Assembly: GCF_030867145.1 (NCBI RefSeq)
Contig: NC_134414.1
Span: forward strand, 81,768,504 to 81,832,503
Source of the DNA: Opisthocomus hoazin
Taxonomy: Eukaryota; Chordata; Aves; Opisthocomiformes; Opisthocomidae
DNA: 64,000 bases
Direction of reading: 5' to 3'
Both the position numbers and the translations under genes were made by a program. Below the pieces are notes generated by a model. It did not search any database, was not told where the DNA came from, and worked only from the letters and a program-made list of their open reading frames with translations. This document shows positions 24,357 to 37,633 of the stretch, one piece after another; position 1 is the stretch's first letter, and each line of letters opens with the position of its first letter.

Positions 24357-27300
24357 CTGCAAAAATGCGCACCCCTAATGTATCATTACTTCCAAGACAG
24401 TAATTTTGTAACCTTACTGAAATACCATTAACAATTTGAATAACACTACTGAAAACCTTTGTCTTAATCACACAGACAAGACAAAACAAAAACTGCAGTC
24501 TTCTTAAACGATAAAGAAGATTAGCTGGATTAAAATGAACTTTTCAGCTGTGGTTATGCTGCTAGTCCAAAAATGAGTATTTTCCCCTGCTAGAAAGATG
24601 CTCACAGCGTTGCACTGAAAAAGCTGTGCCCTGTCTTCTTCTGCTCTGTCAGTATTAATAAAAGTCTATGAAGACTTTGGATACTTCTAAAGGAAAATAT
24701 GATAAAACACATTGAAAATTTATTTAGCCAGTTCCCACCCCTTACCTATATGCTTTCCCATGGTGAGTGACTAAGGGTCCCTTTTCTATCTTGCATCAAG
24801 GACCGATGAAAATTACGTTTTCCAAAGAAGAAGAGGAGGAGAACAGCAACTGTGAGCAGCACTACAACAGGAGACATCTACTATGTGTAGCTCTGTCCCG
24901 TTATTTGTGACGTTAGAGATCCTGACCCAAACACCTCCATCTCGTTTTCATTGACAAGGCACTCGGTGCTAAGGGCACAAAGGACACGCCATTTCTTCTA
25001 TTACTTTTGCTGATTAATGGCATGCAAAGGAGTACCCTTATTAGATATTCTTACAAATGGCTGTATTGAAATGTAGGGAGGGAAATACTCATGCAGAGAA
25101 CTGTAGCATAACGCTCAGTGCTGCCTGTGCTCTCCCAACGAGCTTCAGAGAGATTAAGGCACTTTGTGATGCCGCAGATGCCAACATTCAAAGTACAAAC
25201 ATAAAATAACCATTGTCTACAGGGAGATGCAGGCAAATTCCTAACTCTACATGGAATCTGCAGATCTTTTTTCTTTAGCTAGAAAGGCTTTTGGTGCCTT
25301 TCAAAGGAGAAGAATGAGTGTAAGGTAACACCCTTTCTTCCAGGGGCTGCTTACTTGATCTACAGAGAGCTCAAGTTCAAATGTCCTCCTCACAACACTC
25401 ATATCTCAGGAGTGCATCCTGGCCGGTGGGATATGTTCATGTGAGGTTCTCTCAACCTCTTTTGCTAAAGCTTATTTAAAATTTCACTGAATAAGATGGA
25501 GAATCAGAGCTAGAGTGATGCAGAAGTCTGCACACTGCATCTACAGGAGGCAGGTGGGCTCTCTTATCTGAAGACAAGGAATAATTGTTCCATAGGAAGT
25601 AAAAAACCCACCAGACTTCAAAAGATGGCAATGAGGGTGCCACCTCCTGCACACTGGTGGGAGTTTTGCAATGCAGGTTAGGAATGTTGGCTCAGCTTCC
25701 TTTGACTGGTGTTCTTCAGACTGCTTCATGAGGAAAATCAGAGAAGGGAGCGACCACCCATGCTTTTTTTCTCAGGTTCCCAGCATATTAAAAAGATGGT
25801 GTGATAAATGCTCCATTTCTGGTTGAAAGCATTTTTTTTTTAATTTTGTTGGGCCACACTTCCTTTGCTTTCCTGGCACACGCTGAAAGGCCAGGACTGC
25901 CCTTCTACTTCAGTTCCTGGATCTCTCCTTGATTTCCTCTGGCATCTGCAGCATTTCCATGCCTCAGTTTCTCCATATAAAACACTGTCTTGAGTAGCTG
26001 CAAAACAAGAAGAAAAGAATGAGAATACAGGAATCTTGGAGAGTTGGCAGGACTGTGTTTCTGGAAATTTTATTTCAAAATGTTATTAAAAAACTTGTCA
26101 GTCAGTCCAACTCATTGGTAGCCAAAGGAATACTCTGAAAAAGGGAGGTATTTTACATAGGAAATATAAACTGTAAGGCCAGTTGGGAGGAGGTATCATT
26201 GTGTATTCTTAGTTAAAGATAAAGAAGGGAGAGAGAAAGAAAACACTGCTGATAAATTTAGCAAACAATTAGCTATGACGACACTTAGAGTAGTAAGTTA
26301 TATCATATGCAGTGGCCTAGATAAATTTTCTTCTGCTGTTTTTTAAAATTCATCATTACTCCAGTCGGAAGCAGGTGGGGTTTGTAAGACTGGGAAAGCT
26401 AATTTTGAAAGAAAGAACTGTGAGTCTTTGGCATGAAACCAGTTACCATTTGGAAAGAGAGGCTGAATTATGGAGGAAGTCGGGTTTTCTGCTGTTATGT
26501 TTTTCATTTAATCTCCAGTGCGTAGAGCTGCATCACAGCAGCTACCACTCAGAAATGCCCCTGAAAAGATGAACAGGACTGTATACATGCTTTTGCATGC
26601 TGAAATCAGCTTCCCCTGCTAAGTTTCTACTTTGCAGCTTCATCATAAAATTTCACACTGTGTTAAATTTTGGCATGATTTAGAAGAAGATGAGCCAGGA
26701 ATTAATGAAAAGGAAGATTCAGCAACATGATAATGGGAAGCTAATGCTGCTGCTCTTTCAAAAACTGGGGAGATGTGAAGAAGAGGAAGGGAAATGCCAT
26801 CAGTAAAAGACATTTGCTGTTCTTCATTTCTTCATAGACCTATTTCTTGGAACTTCAGTTCCCTAAAGAGATCACTTGATCACTCCTTATCTTTGTCAAC
26901 AAGACCGGTTGCTTCAGTGATTTCCTTACAGTCTAGGTATTAAAAAACTTGCAAGGTTGTTGAATGCCAGCTGCTACCTGGAACCAAGTTTTGTGTATAA
27001 AGTGGGTTAAGTGATAATGCCAGATTCAAAGTCTGAACACAGAAGAATTTGTCTATCATCTGTAAGTTTGGCCCATCCATAACAAATGTTAGTAGAGCAG
27101 ACCTCTTGTTTCTCCAGCCGAAAAAGGCATTCACCTCTGTTAAGCTCAATCTAGCTGCATCTCTGCTACAAGTGGATAGTATAATAAAATGTCTTGTAAA
27201 ACAACCCCAACAATGTTTCCCTTGGCAATATACATTCATTACAGTGCTTGCACAGAGCTCTACCTGTATGTCCTTTCACTGTTTACTTGTTCTCCAAGGA

Positions 27301-27560
27301 GTTAGGATTAGTGTTCACATGACATCTCAGCTAGCTCTGCTGCTAGTCGCTTCTTACAGGTTCTACGCTGCAGCTGAGTCTAGACTGCATGTCTTGTTAA
27401 GTGCTGGCCTTGTGACGCATGCTAGGAAAGGCAGAACTTTTGTATTTATGAAACAAAGAACAATATCGTCATCTTGTCCTGGAGTTCTCTCATAACAAGA
27501 TTTTCCTTTACAAAATTGAAACTGTTATTTCCTCCCTCCATCACTCTTCCAAAGCCTTAC
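24357..27560. other. Proposed intron; possible MIR core at about 25950
   Basis: No other convincing exon. At about 25955-25980 the string 'gcctcagtttctccatataa' resembles the conserved core of a MIR SINE, without clear flanks. A plus-strand open frame of 148 codons lies at 27049-27495 with no recognised domain and no splice context. It is long for this base composition. Confidence 0.4.
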
Positions 27561-27654
27561 CTGACAGGCCACTCGACTGATTTGTATAAAGTCTTGCTAA
27601 CAGCTGTTTCCTTGCTATGATTCTCCCTTCAGGGCTGTGGGGTGTGATAACTTT
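27561..27654 (-). CDS. Candidate exon, minus-strand gene model
   Basis: Strong sites: acceptor gcttttcttttacag and donor CTGTCAG/GTAAGG, 94 nt apart. The open frame contains KVITPHSPEGRIIARKQLLA followed by RLYTNQSSGLS. It enters in phase 0 and leaves in phase 1, fitting the next exon at 24313-24356. This is the best-supported exon of the model. I cannot name the family. Confidence 0.45.
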
Positions 27655-28740
27655 CTGTAAAAGAAAAGCAAATTAATAATGATTATTTTTCAATGCATCC
27701 TCGCTCCTCGTATAAGACATCGTTAATTATTTATGGTGTAGGCGCTACAGTCGCCAATGGTGACAAATGCAAAGATAATGATGTCATCACTTAATTTTGA
27801 GGTCTGTTTAGCCCTACAGCTTAAGGAAAAATTATCTGGCTGAGAACAGAGTTTTTTTGATTTTATACATAGGACAGGCAGTTGTAGCTGAATTACAGCA
27901 AAGCCTCAGGGAGGATACTCCGGCAGACAGAAGCATGGGTTGTTTGTTTCCCCTAATGATCTTACAACACTTAGGTATACAGTAATACAAGGTAACAAGT
28001 GAACATTTCTGCATACCCAGTGCTGAAGCAAGAGTGCATGCACCACTAGTGGTTTTCATCACAGTGTTATACACTCAGGCCCTGCCTATTCAGGTTGTTA
28101 AAAATTACTCTGTAGTTGGTCAAGTTATGTGATCTCTGTACAATGGTTTGCTGCTTTTTTCCCCCAGCAGAATATCTCTGTTATCTTTAGCATTCTTAAG
28201 GGTGTTTCCTGACTGGAAGTCTAACATCGCCAGCTGTGGCTTCCTGATAACCTCAGCGTGCTGTGGGGTCAATGAACAGGTTACATATATATTTTACATA
28301 GCCACAGCTTACTAGCAAAAATTCATAATCTAGTGCTTTTTGGAGCACCTTTTATTAATATGCATTTATTTATGGCAATGCTAATGGTGATCTCTTCAAG
28401 TTACAGCGGCAGCCATGAGTATAGAGTGACCACAAGTGTAGGAGCCCTTCAAGATCTCCCTTGAAGAGATGTGGGAGAGAGGAGAGAGCCTAGCCACCAT
28501 CATGCGACCAGAGGCCCCTTCCTTCTCCACCAGAGACCCAGCACAGCCTTGCGGTCACCTAACAGAGAGATCAGTGACTGACTTGTTTGCAGACGGCTCT
28601 CATGTGAGGGTGGCTTAGCTCGGGGCAGGGTGTTGTGCTGTAGATGACTGTCTTCCCTCTGTTACAGCAGAGATCTGAACTGCTTGTGGGTCAGCTCCTG
28701 AACGGCTGCAGTTTGCAGCCCAGATTTTTATGTTTTGTAA
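27655..28740. other. Proposed intron, no feature recognised
   Basis: AT-rich at first, becoming mixed composition before the CR1. No exon with paired splice sites seen. Confidence 0.5.
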
Positions 28741-28755
28741 CCAAGATCTGCTTTT

Positions 28756-29070
28756 GGAAAGGGACTTTTCACAAGGGTGTGTAGTGATAGGACAAGGGGG
28801 AATGGCTGTACGCTAAAAGAGGGCAGATTTAGGTTAGATATTAGGAAGAAATTCTTCACCATGAGGGTGGTGAAACACTGGAACAGGTTGCCCAGAGAAG
28901 CTGTGGATGCCCCTTCCCTGGAAGTATTCAAGGCCAGGTTGGATGCAGCTCTGAGCAACCTGGTCTAGTGGAAGATGTCCCTGCTCACGGCAGGGGGGTT
29001 GGAACCAGAGGATCTTTAAGGTGTCTTCCAACCCTTACCATTCTATGATTCTATGATTCTAGGATTCTAG
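28756..29070 (+). mobile_element. CR1 LINE 3' end fragment
   Basis: Plus-strand CR1 covering the last part of ORF2 (IRKKFFTMRVVKHWNRLP, then REAVDAPSLEVFKARLDAAL) and the untranslated end. It finishes in ATTCTATGATTCTATGATTC and then a degenerate copy. 5'-truncated. Confidence 0.95.
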
Positions 29071-31659
29071 AGTTTTTAGGGCTGTAAAGGGCAAGACATG
29101 TCCAATGCACCCAATACCTCCAGCTGCAAGATATCTGATGAGAGACAAGGACACAAGCAGCTCACCAATCTTTCTCTCAGGCTCCTGCTTCCAGTTTGGT
29201 CATTTCTTCCAGTCACATGGAAACAAGATGAAACTTTGAAAGACTCAAGTGGTTTTGAGTAGAGAAGCAGGGCAGGAGCACTGCCCAAAGGAGACACCAT
29301 AGGACGTGCCCTGGAATGGGGAGATGAGGAGCTTTGCTCAGCTTCCTTTCTCCTTCCCATGAGGTTTCAGGAACCTTCCTCAAAATCTACATCTATTAGA
29401 CTAGTATCCTTGACAGGAAAAGTGAAGGACCCACTGCAGGAATTAGGTCACACGCTCCAGCTTCCTGGCAATAAATAACGGAAAAGGATCTGAGTGAAGG
29501 TATCAGTCAACACATAGGTGTGTTTTCTTCCTTAAAGACAGGAAGTCCAAATTCTGGTTTTTTCTACTGCCCTGCTCTTGTGATTTTAAGTATCTTGGCA
29601 CCTTCAGAAACACTGGGAGGTTATCTTTTAATTCCACTTGGCAGATTCCAAATTTTATTGTAAAATTTGAATATTAAAATTGAAGGTTTCTTTTTGTTAG
29701 CTAGTGTTTATTGATTATAACTTCTGATTTTCCTGTTTGTTCAACTCTGACACAGCTGTGTCTTTTGTTCAACCAACACTTTCTAGTAGCTAATCAACTT
29801 TCATTTCTTAAGTATAGACTTTATCAAGACTGATTTTAATATGGTTATTTTCAGGAAAAAGAGAGCGTAAATGTTTCAACAAATATTTATACACCAAGAC
29901 CAAACACTTCAAAACCAAATCCGAATTCGTGTCAGCCATCCTGGCTATCATTAAATATTAATTACTTGGTGGCCATTAGTCTAATTTTCATTTGGACTAT
30001 TCACCTCTGCCTCATGCGTCCTGATGCTTTTACTCAGACTAGGTGGCCTCTTGAGTTTGTGTAGCTTTAAAGTGAAGTCATGGATGGGAGGGCTGCAAGT
30101 GGCTGTGCACACAGTGCGCTGGTCCTGTAACAGAGCTACAGAGAAAGCAAGAATATTTGCACTTATACTTATCTCTTCTCAGTATTGTGGAACAATTAAT
30201 GAGAGCAGCAAGAATCTGGAGGGGTTCTGTTTGATAAAAGCTCCAACGAAGTCAGAAGAAAATACACAGAACTTCAGATCTTAAAAGAGGAAACTTCTAG
30301 AAGAAGAGATATTCCTCTAAACAAATTCGAAGATAAGGTGTCCTGTATCTGCAAATAAATAAGAGTAAGAAATAACCTACCAGAAGTAAGCCAGTTCTTA
30401 GTGAAAAACCTCCTCTAGGTAATCTTGCAAAATCAGATCAGGCTTACTTTAATGAGGCATAAAAAGCCTTTTTCAAAGTCAATATCATCTGCTTGAATAA
30501 GACCTACTAGAAGCCTTCATTGATGCCTGCTGGCAGTTGGCAATACAATGCGAGATGAAGGAATTCATAGTAACCATGGGAACTTTTAAAACCATGTCAT
30601 CCTCCTCAGAAAGGACAACGTATGCTTGTAGAAAACTTAGAGAAGCAAACCTCTAAATGAATTGTCCCTACTGACCCCTGCAGTCAAAACCAAGCCCATC
30701 AAGGGATCTTTGGAAAAAAAAAATAAAGTCAATCCTGGGATTTCACCTGTTCGTTTAATTCTAAGAGACCAACCCCTTTGTATCCTTTGGAAAACTGAGA
30801 TGCATCATGCCTGCTACATTACTCACACAAGGAGGAAGAAATCTCTTGTCTCAAGGATCTTTATGGAGTAGTTAAATGAGTAAGGGCAGAAGTTATTTTA
30901 AAAAGCAAGCAAGCAACTTCAGGGTGTGGTACCTGTACACAAGGGGGAAAAATGACAATTATGACAAACAGGAGACAAGTCTGAGTCACTGAAAGTTATG
31001 TGCTGGAAATGCAGATGGCATAAGCAAGAATTTGAAGCTTCCAGAAGAGAGAAGCACAGAATAATTATCAACAATTTAAGATAGCAAAGTAATTCATCAA
31101 CATTTTTCTCTCCTGTACCATTTTTGAAGCAATCAAACCATATCAAGAACAAGTGGAGTGACCCTGTCCTTAAAAGGTCGTGATGGTAGCTGAGATTGGC
31201 TGTGGCTTGTTCCTAAAACATTTGCTAGTTTCTGTCCCTGCACTGAGCAAAGCCCGAGGAGATTCATGGTTATGAGATTCATTCTCCTCGCAGTCTGGGT
31301 AGTTCGTTTATAACCATTGCTCTGCTCAAGGGCTGGCTGTTAATTCTGCTCCATCCAACTTTGTGTGCAGTCTAGAGTGGATGTGACACATTGTTTGCAT
31401 AATTCAAAAATCTCTGTATATTTTTTTTTGTCTTAAACTTCAGCTCTTGGCATCATGTGATTAAGGAACACTCTGTAGCCTTCTTCTTAATTACAATTCT
31501 TCCTTGCCATGGTTTCAAAGAAACACCTGAAAATAGGAACCATGAACGTTAAGTACAGAATACAGTAAGACAAAATGCGCTTGGAAAGATATTATGATTT
31601 TAAGATGCTACTGTAGTTTTTTTGGTAATCCAATACTTATTTGGTGATCAGAATGAGGC
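29071..31659. other. Proposed intron, no feature recognised
   Basis: AT-rich. A weak exon-like segment near 29165-29230 on the minus strand has a donor at 29165 but no good acceptor, so it is not called. Otherwise nothing is recognised. Confidence 0.5.
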
Positions 31660-31762
31660 TTGTCCTGAGCAGCCGGCTCTGGCTGACCTTGCTTCCGCAG
31701 TGGGGTTGGACTAGATGATTTCACAAGATGTCTTCCAACCTTAATGATTCTGTGATTCTGCG
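31660..31762 (+). mobile_element. CR1 LINE, very short diverged 3' end
   Basis: About 100 bp with 'ggggttggactagatgattt', 'gtcttccaacctta' and ATGATTCTGTGATTCTG. This is the usual end of a CR1 on the plus strand, clearly diverged. Confidence 0.8.
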
Positions 31763-33647
31763 TTTATGATGTCCGATATTTCATTATCATTTTAAAGGAG
31801 TTCATCTTATAAACAGTAAAGAGACCTATTGTTTTCTTATGTGCTGACCATTTCCCAAACACTTCCCTCTGTGCGTGAGTGCACGCACGCATACTCTCCC
31901 TCACACACAAACACACACATAGATGGTCCCTGCTCCTACCTAGTCTATATGAATAATGATTTGGGTATAATGAAAAGCACAAATGGAATTTCTTTTAAAT
32001 GCCTGTGTCAGAATTATAATGTGAGCCAATATGAAGATGGCATTTCATTAATCGTGTTAAGTCAGTGACAAATGTGAAAAGTATGAATGTGCAAGTCTCA
32101 GAATTCTCTCAAAAGCCATTTGTTATGCACCTCGGATCTGTCACATTTCCACAAAGGAGCTAGTGAGACCTGAGAAATAAGCCTTCATATGCAAGCCCAC
32201 CACCTGCCACTTCCACAGTGACCATGCCTCTCTGTGGATCTGTGAGAGGCACAGTATTTCAGAATACTCCTGTACTCCTCGGACACTGGCATACGCTTTC
32301 ACTCACTACCTTCCCAAGCTGCCATGTGTCAACATGTCTTGAATGTGTCACCTGTAGAGCCTGAGCATTGTGAACCTGAAACACAGTAAGAGATCAGTTG
32401 ATTCAATTGCACGATGCACTCTGTCGAAAAGATAAATCATACAGAACAACTTGCATTTAAAGTAAGTAATCATAACTTGCCATTTTTTCTAATATCTCCT
32501 TCATGGTGTCTATTAAGTTGCTGAAGCCACTGGCTCCAGAGCTCTAACAAAATTGTTAACAGTGGTCCACCATGTACCACTAGTTTTAGGGCAACTCGTT
32601 CCAGGATTTTCTTTCTGCTCTGAGCACTGTAGGACTAAGAAGAGTAGCCCTATTTGTTGCTTTTTATTGGTCAGATTGCATGTATTTTACCAGGAAAACT
32701 CACTTTTTGTTTTTTTAACAGATAATAGCATGGAGAATTGTTTTGAATGCAAACACCTCTATGATGCACACTTGAGATTCTAACGTACTTATGGAGGACA
32801 ATAAAAAGGAAATCTTATTCATATACAACTAAAAAATGGAAGTTTTCTTTCATTAAAAGATGTTACAATATGTTCAATACACTGACCACCCAGCAAAGAA
32901 ACCCTGAAGAAGAGAGAACACTAGGTCCAATTACAAAAAAATTGGAGTTCAGAATCCATGGATATCATACTAAATGCCAAGTGCCAAACCAATATTTTGA
33001 GAGAAGATAATATGTGAATTGAAGTTGTTTCCATCTTCTCTTTATAGAAATCCTAGGCCATCACAAAACCGGTCTGGTAGGTAGGTGCTGTCTATTTATA
33101 AAACAGCTGAGTTATCGAGGACACGCTAATGAAGAATTGCTCTGCCAGAACCACAAGCCTCAGGAATGAATGGCTTGCAAGGAGGAGTATGCAGGAGTCA
33201 AGAATCTGTATTTTGTACTTGCTGATCATCTTTCTTTAACAGATGTATTTGACCCCTTCTCCCATGCAAAACCAAGGACACTGTTTCAAATTCTCAAGTT
33301 CCACTAAATAATGCACAGAAGGAAAGGTCACAACCTGAGACCAAATGTCAGCATCTTTCAGCATTTTCACGAGCAGTTCTCTTTATCTGAAAAGCTACTC
33401 AAACTGTTTAACACAGCTGCATGCATGAATATTACTTATTTCCTTGCTATGTAAACTAAAATGCTGATTGAAGAAGGCTATAAAGAAAATATGCCTATGG
33501 CTAAAGGAAACAGTCCTTGGCATATGGGCTAAGTATTTGCAAACGAATGTGAATCTAAGATGTTGAGACTAACAATTCCCTGATGTATTACGCTGTGCAT
33601 TGCAGTGCTTCCACATTGAAAGTCCACAAAACCCACTTAGCTGGTAC
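31763..33647. other. Proposed intron with CA-rich repeat; one tiny candidate exon inside
   Basis: A CA-rich simple repeat lies at about 31883-31918. The 24-nt candidate exon 32352-32375 is listed separately. No other feature is recognised. Confidence 0.45.
32352..32375 (-). CDS. Candidate micro-exon, minus-strand gene model
   Basis: Good acceptor (tcttactgtgtttcag) and donor (CTACAG/GTGACA) only 24 nt apart. Reads VHNAQALQ in phase 0 to 0, so it can be included or skipped without changing frame. So short a segment could easily be chance. Confidence 0.25.
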
Positions 33648-33778
33648 CTCAGCAGCCAGTCTGTGGCTGTAAATGATGCAGTTGGGCCTTCCAATAAACT
33701 TTTCATATTTAGCATCTGGAACTGCATCAACTTCATCTGGCTCTTCCAATAGCAATCCAGCAATGTGAATACAGTCAT
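33648..33778 (-). CDS. Candidate exon, minus-strand gene model
   Basis: The donor is GCTGAG/GTACCA at 33648. The acceptor at 33779 (ttttcaaaaaag) is weak; another possible acceptor (accatttggtag) lies at 33798. The frame contains DCIHIAGLLLEEPDEVDAVP, then DAKYEKFIGRPNCIIYSHRL. It is acidic and protein-like, entering in phase 2 and leaving in phase 0. The nearest proposed exon upstream is only about 93 nt away, a normal short intron. No domain is recognised. Confidence 0.4.
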
Positions 33779-33871
33779 CTTTTTTGAAAACCATTATCTA
33801 CCAAATGGTAGGTTGTTTTATTTGACACATTCAATACATCCATATCGAAAGTCTTACACAATGACATCTAC

Positions 33872-33998
33872 CTAATTTGCCACTCATATAGTGAGAGTGT
33901 TTGCATGTTATCATTTTACTGAAAAAACAGAACAGTTCTTCTAGCTGCAAGGACAGCTTCATTGCTGGAAACTGCTTAAACTCTGTGTGTCCTTTTCC
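33872..33998 (-). CDS. Candidate exon, minus-strand gene model
   Basis: Acceptor tgctttgttttccaag, donor AAATTAG/GTAGAT. The 42-codon frame contains GKGHTEFKQFPAMKLSLQLE and ends MSGKL. It enters in phase 0 and leaves in phase 1, matching 33648-33778. An earlier donor (TTTTTCA/GTAAAA) would shorten it without changing the exit phase. Unrecognised. Confidence 0.35.
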
Positions 33999-36986
33999 CT
34001 TGGAAAAACAAAGCAGCATAAATATCCACAACATTAAACAGAACAACCAACGTTTGCCTCTTGTCCACTCACATTAATCAAGTATTAACAATACGTTCAT
34101 AGTAAATATTTATGGGATGCTTTCTCTTGCATCCTGGGAACACACTGTAGTTCTTAACACACGGCCAAAAGCCAAATGTTTCTTTCAGACACACTACCAC
34201 AGTGTTGAATAGTTCTTCAATGTTTATATCTACGTATGAAGTGAAATTTTCTTTCTGTTAATCAAGAATAATTAGCAATTATTAATAATTTTTGATTATT
34301 AATAATCACTGCCAGTTCTTTTTACAAACATTTCTTTCTCTGTGCAAATGCAGCTGTAGAATCACTGTCAGTTAGCAGTTCCCTCCACTTCTACAATAGA
34401 TTTGTTTATATTTATGGTCTATTGACCATCTGAATACACGGATTTCTATTGCAGTACAGGCCAGCTTGATGAAGAGGCATAAGCACTAGTCCCAAGAGTC
34501 ATTCTGCATTTTACCTAATGACTACTGCATGCAAAACACAGAAACAGGCCAAAGACGAACACCTCCCCTGACCTCCCCTACAGGGTAAAAGCTCTGAACC
34601 GACTAACAAATCCCTTCTCTGTCCCTTCTATTTCTTACATCCATGGCTGTTTTGTGGGTAGTTTCATTATAAGGCCTCGAAATGTGCTTCTCACCCATCC
34701 TACGTCCAGGTGGTGAAGACACTGACTATGAGGAACAGCAGACATATCATGCTAGCTTAGTACTCCTGAACAATTCTGGAAGAAGCACTAAAGCAAGGTA
34801 CAGAAAAGGATAAAAAGTAAGAAAGTAAGTATACTTTATTACTCTGCTTTCTTCCTTAACTAATTAGCAGCTGGCACCCATGTTATTTTCTCTAGAAGGA
34901 ATTTCCTGCAGAGAAATCAAAATTAACTCTAAAACATAGTGGCTACATTCTAATTGTGAAAACCTCTTTCTTGGGGCAGGAAGGAAACGGGATGATCTCC
35001 AGACATCTGTGTGAGTCATAGCACACTAACGAAGACAGATGGGTATGCTTCTTCAGCATGACTTTCTTAACTTCTCATTTGGTGTAATTATTCTTTTAGC
35101 TCTTTCCTTAATTACACTGACACGAGGTGAAAAAAGCAACAGGTCACAGGATGTTTGACCTAGATTTGCCTAGATTTGTACAACTGTAACAGATAAATAT
35201 TTCAGGATTTCATAGACTAGGACCAGATAAAGACAGAGACTTACATAAACCCATATTTAGGACTCCAGTTTTAAGACCATAATCTTGATGAGGGGACTAG
35301 AAAAGCTTGGAGTCAGTGCTGTTTGTACTGAAAATCTGCTAAAAGCTTGTCTGTCATTGTAGCTTCAAAATATATTTTTAGTGCTGTGTTTCACTAGCTT
35401 GAACAACATCAACCCAGATAGCTGTGGATGCATGGAAGAGCTGGAGGCCCAGCAATGAGGTTTAAATATCATGATTTTCCGTGAACTGAAGGAGGATCTG
35501 ACCAACTGCAGTGGAAATGAGCTGCTGTTGCCCAATACTGCCTCAAGCACAAAGTTTTCGGCTTGCTAATGCCGCTGAGAAGCTAGGCGGTTACTTAATA
35601 ACCTACTATCAAAGAGCAGTGTTTTTGTATTCCGCCCAAGGTACTGCATGCTCCTCCCAGAAAACTAGCTCAGCTCCAGTTTGAGAGATGAAAGGTTGTA
35701 TCGTACAACCAAGAGTCCACTGGGCAACAGAACCCGTTCCTTCACTGGCAAGCCCGTATCTGGACACAGATGTTTACGATTTTCTTCTAAACCCATTAGC
35801 TAAGGGGAAGGGAGGGGTGAGGAAAAGAAAAATGTGATTTGTCCAAGCTGTCAGGTGGTGATAAATTGATTTTGTTATCTGGGTGATGTCTGGGAAGGAC
35901 AGAAATAGAAAGCCCCTGCACTGCAACTATGATGGTCTTCATCACTCCTCACAGAGGGGTGACTTGCAGCAGGGCTAGGGACTTAGATGGTCAAGCTGCT
36001 TTACAAACCATAGGTGCTGTAGGAGCTGGACCTTTGCCATACATAAATACTGCAGCAGGGAAAGAAAGAGTACCTTCACCCTGGCAAGACTTTCTGATTT
36101 ATTTGGGCTTTGTTGAGTGTGCAGCCTTAAATGGACAGTCCGTGAATTCCAGTTATCTGGTCTTTTTTAGCTTCTATGAATAAATAAATCATAACTCAGG
36201 AAAAGATTAGCAGCTGTTCTCACTGCTGATAAGTCAGAATCCAGTCAACCAGTGTAGTACTCCAGCTTGCTGCTAGTTAAAAGCCTCTCAAAAACTTACA
36301 CTGACACAAAGTTAAAGCCTCATAGTTGCATAGAGGAGCAAATCTCCTTCCAAGGGAATAATAACATAAACTGTAGCTCTTGGTATTGTGCCATTCAGCA
36401 GACGTTTAGTCAGTACCAGCTAGGACTCTGGGAATATTCACTTGACTGAGGTTTCGAGGTTTTGCTCTGAAGTCTTTAACTAAACCTAGAGCATGCAGAA
36501 ATCCTGTGGGAAGTGAGGTCCTCCACGCTGTTGGAAGAACGTGTACTCCGAAGTTCTTCTATTGCCGAGCAAAGCTCTCTGGAGGAAGGGAAGAAAGCTC
36601 AGTCTTTATTCGGGTGGAAAGTTTAGACCCCTCCAGAGATGCAGCTGGGGGCTGTGCACTGCCCAGCGCCTGGCTCCACACAGCTGCATCTGTCCGCAGC
36701 ACGCAGCCGGCATCTGCCAGGGCGTGTAGCAGGACCACAGAAAATCCCGATGACTAACACTCGCCACACACACCCTCGCATTTCTTCCAGTTTGACTTAG
36801 ACAAGGCTGCCTTTTTCTGATGTTTTATCTTGCCATACCCTCACTCATTTCCAGAGGGTAATTTTTCTGACATGTTGATTTTTCTTATTTAGCATTTGAA
36901 CTTTCGACAAAAGTGGCCATTTGGTCCCCAGCAGGCAGTTTTAGGACAGCTGAAGGGCTGTCTTATCAACCACGGATGAGCTGATT
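33999..36986. other. Proposed intron; twin AT palindrome inside
   Basis: AT-rich with no supported exon. Two copies of ATTATTAATAAT lie at 34278-34306 and are listed separately. Confidence 0.45.
34278..34306. repeat. Twin palindrome ATTATTAATAAT x2
   Basis: The 12-nt perfect palindrome ATTATTAATAAT occurs twice, separated by TTTTG. Each holds TAAT cores on both strands, so the block could offer four homeodomain-type sites, or be a chance low-complexity stretch. Confidence 0.6.
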
Positions 36987-37155
36987 ACAGAATCACAGAA
37001 TCACAGAATGGTAGGGGGTGGAAGGGACCTCTGTGGATCATCTAGTCCAACCCCCCTGCCGAAGCAGGGTCACCTACAGTAGGCTGCACAGGATCTTGTC
37101 CAGGCGGGTCTTGAATATCTCCAGAGAAGGAGACTCTACAACCTCCCTGGGAAAT
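36987..37155 (-). mobile_element. CR1 LINE 3' end fragment
   Basis: Starts CAGAATCACAGAATCACAGA and continues through 'catctagtccaacccccctg', 'ggtcacctacagtaggctgc' and 'ggcgggtcttgaatatctcc'. Same subfamily and orientation as 14366-14515. 5'-truncated. Confidence 0.92.
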
Positions 37156-37633
37156 TAGATCACACAAAAGCCACTTTGTGTCGTGACTAATTTCAGATCC
37201 TCCCTATTTCCGATGCAGAGCCCAGCCTTGCTCCCTTATACACAGAGAGTTAAATTCTGTGCCTGTATTTCCTTCTGGGTTTTCCGCTGGGACACAAACT
37301 TACTCAGAACAAGCAGACAAGCTCAGGAGGCAACACAAAGATATCACCAGTAGCTCTTTCTACCTACCCTGCAGGGCCCCTTTATATGCACTCCATGACC
37401 ATCCCTGGCACTGGATGACCACAGGAGCCTCAGTCAAGGGCCCACTTTTTTTCTCCCTTTCCCAAGAAAAGTTTCCTTCTTGGACAAATTCTGGACTGCA
37501 CTCTCCTGCCAACACTGAATTTTTAGCTGTCTGTGTTTTTCTGCATGTTCTGGCTTTGGTAGGAGAAGCAGCACCTCTGTCAGATGTGGGATATCTCTAC
37601 AAATCTGTGTTATCTACAATGGTCCTGACTAAC
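37156..37633. other. Proposed intron, no feature recognised
   Basis: A plus open frame of 127 codons at 37259-37642 shows no motif. Nothing else is supported. Confidence 0.45.

Noticed and set aside
24738..24781. Minus segment reading IEKGPLVTHHGKAY with a GTAAGG donor
   Set aside because: Phase does not fit the next exon at 24313-24356 in any open frame.
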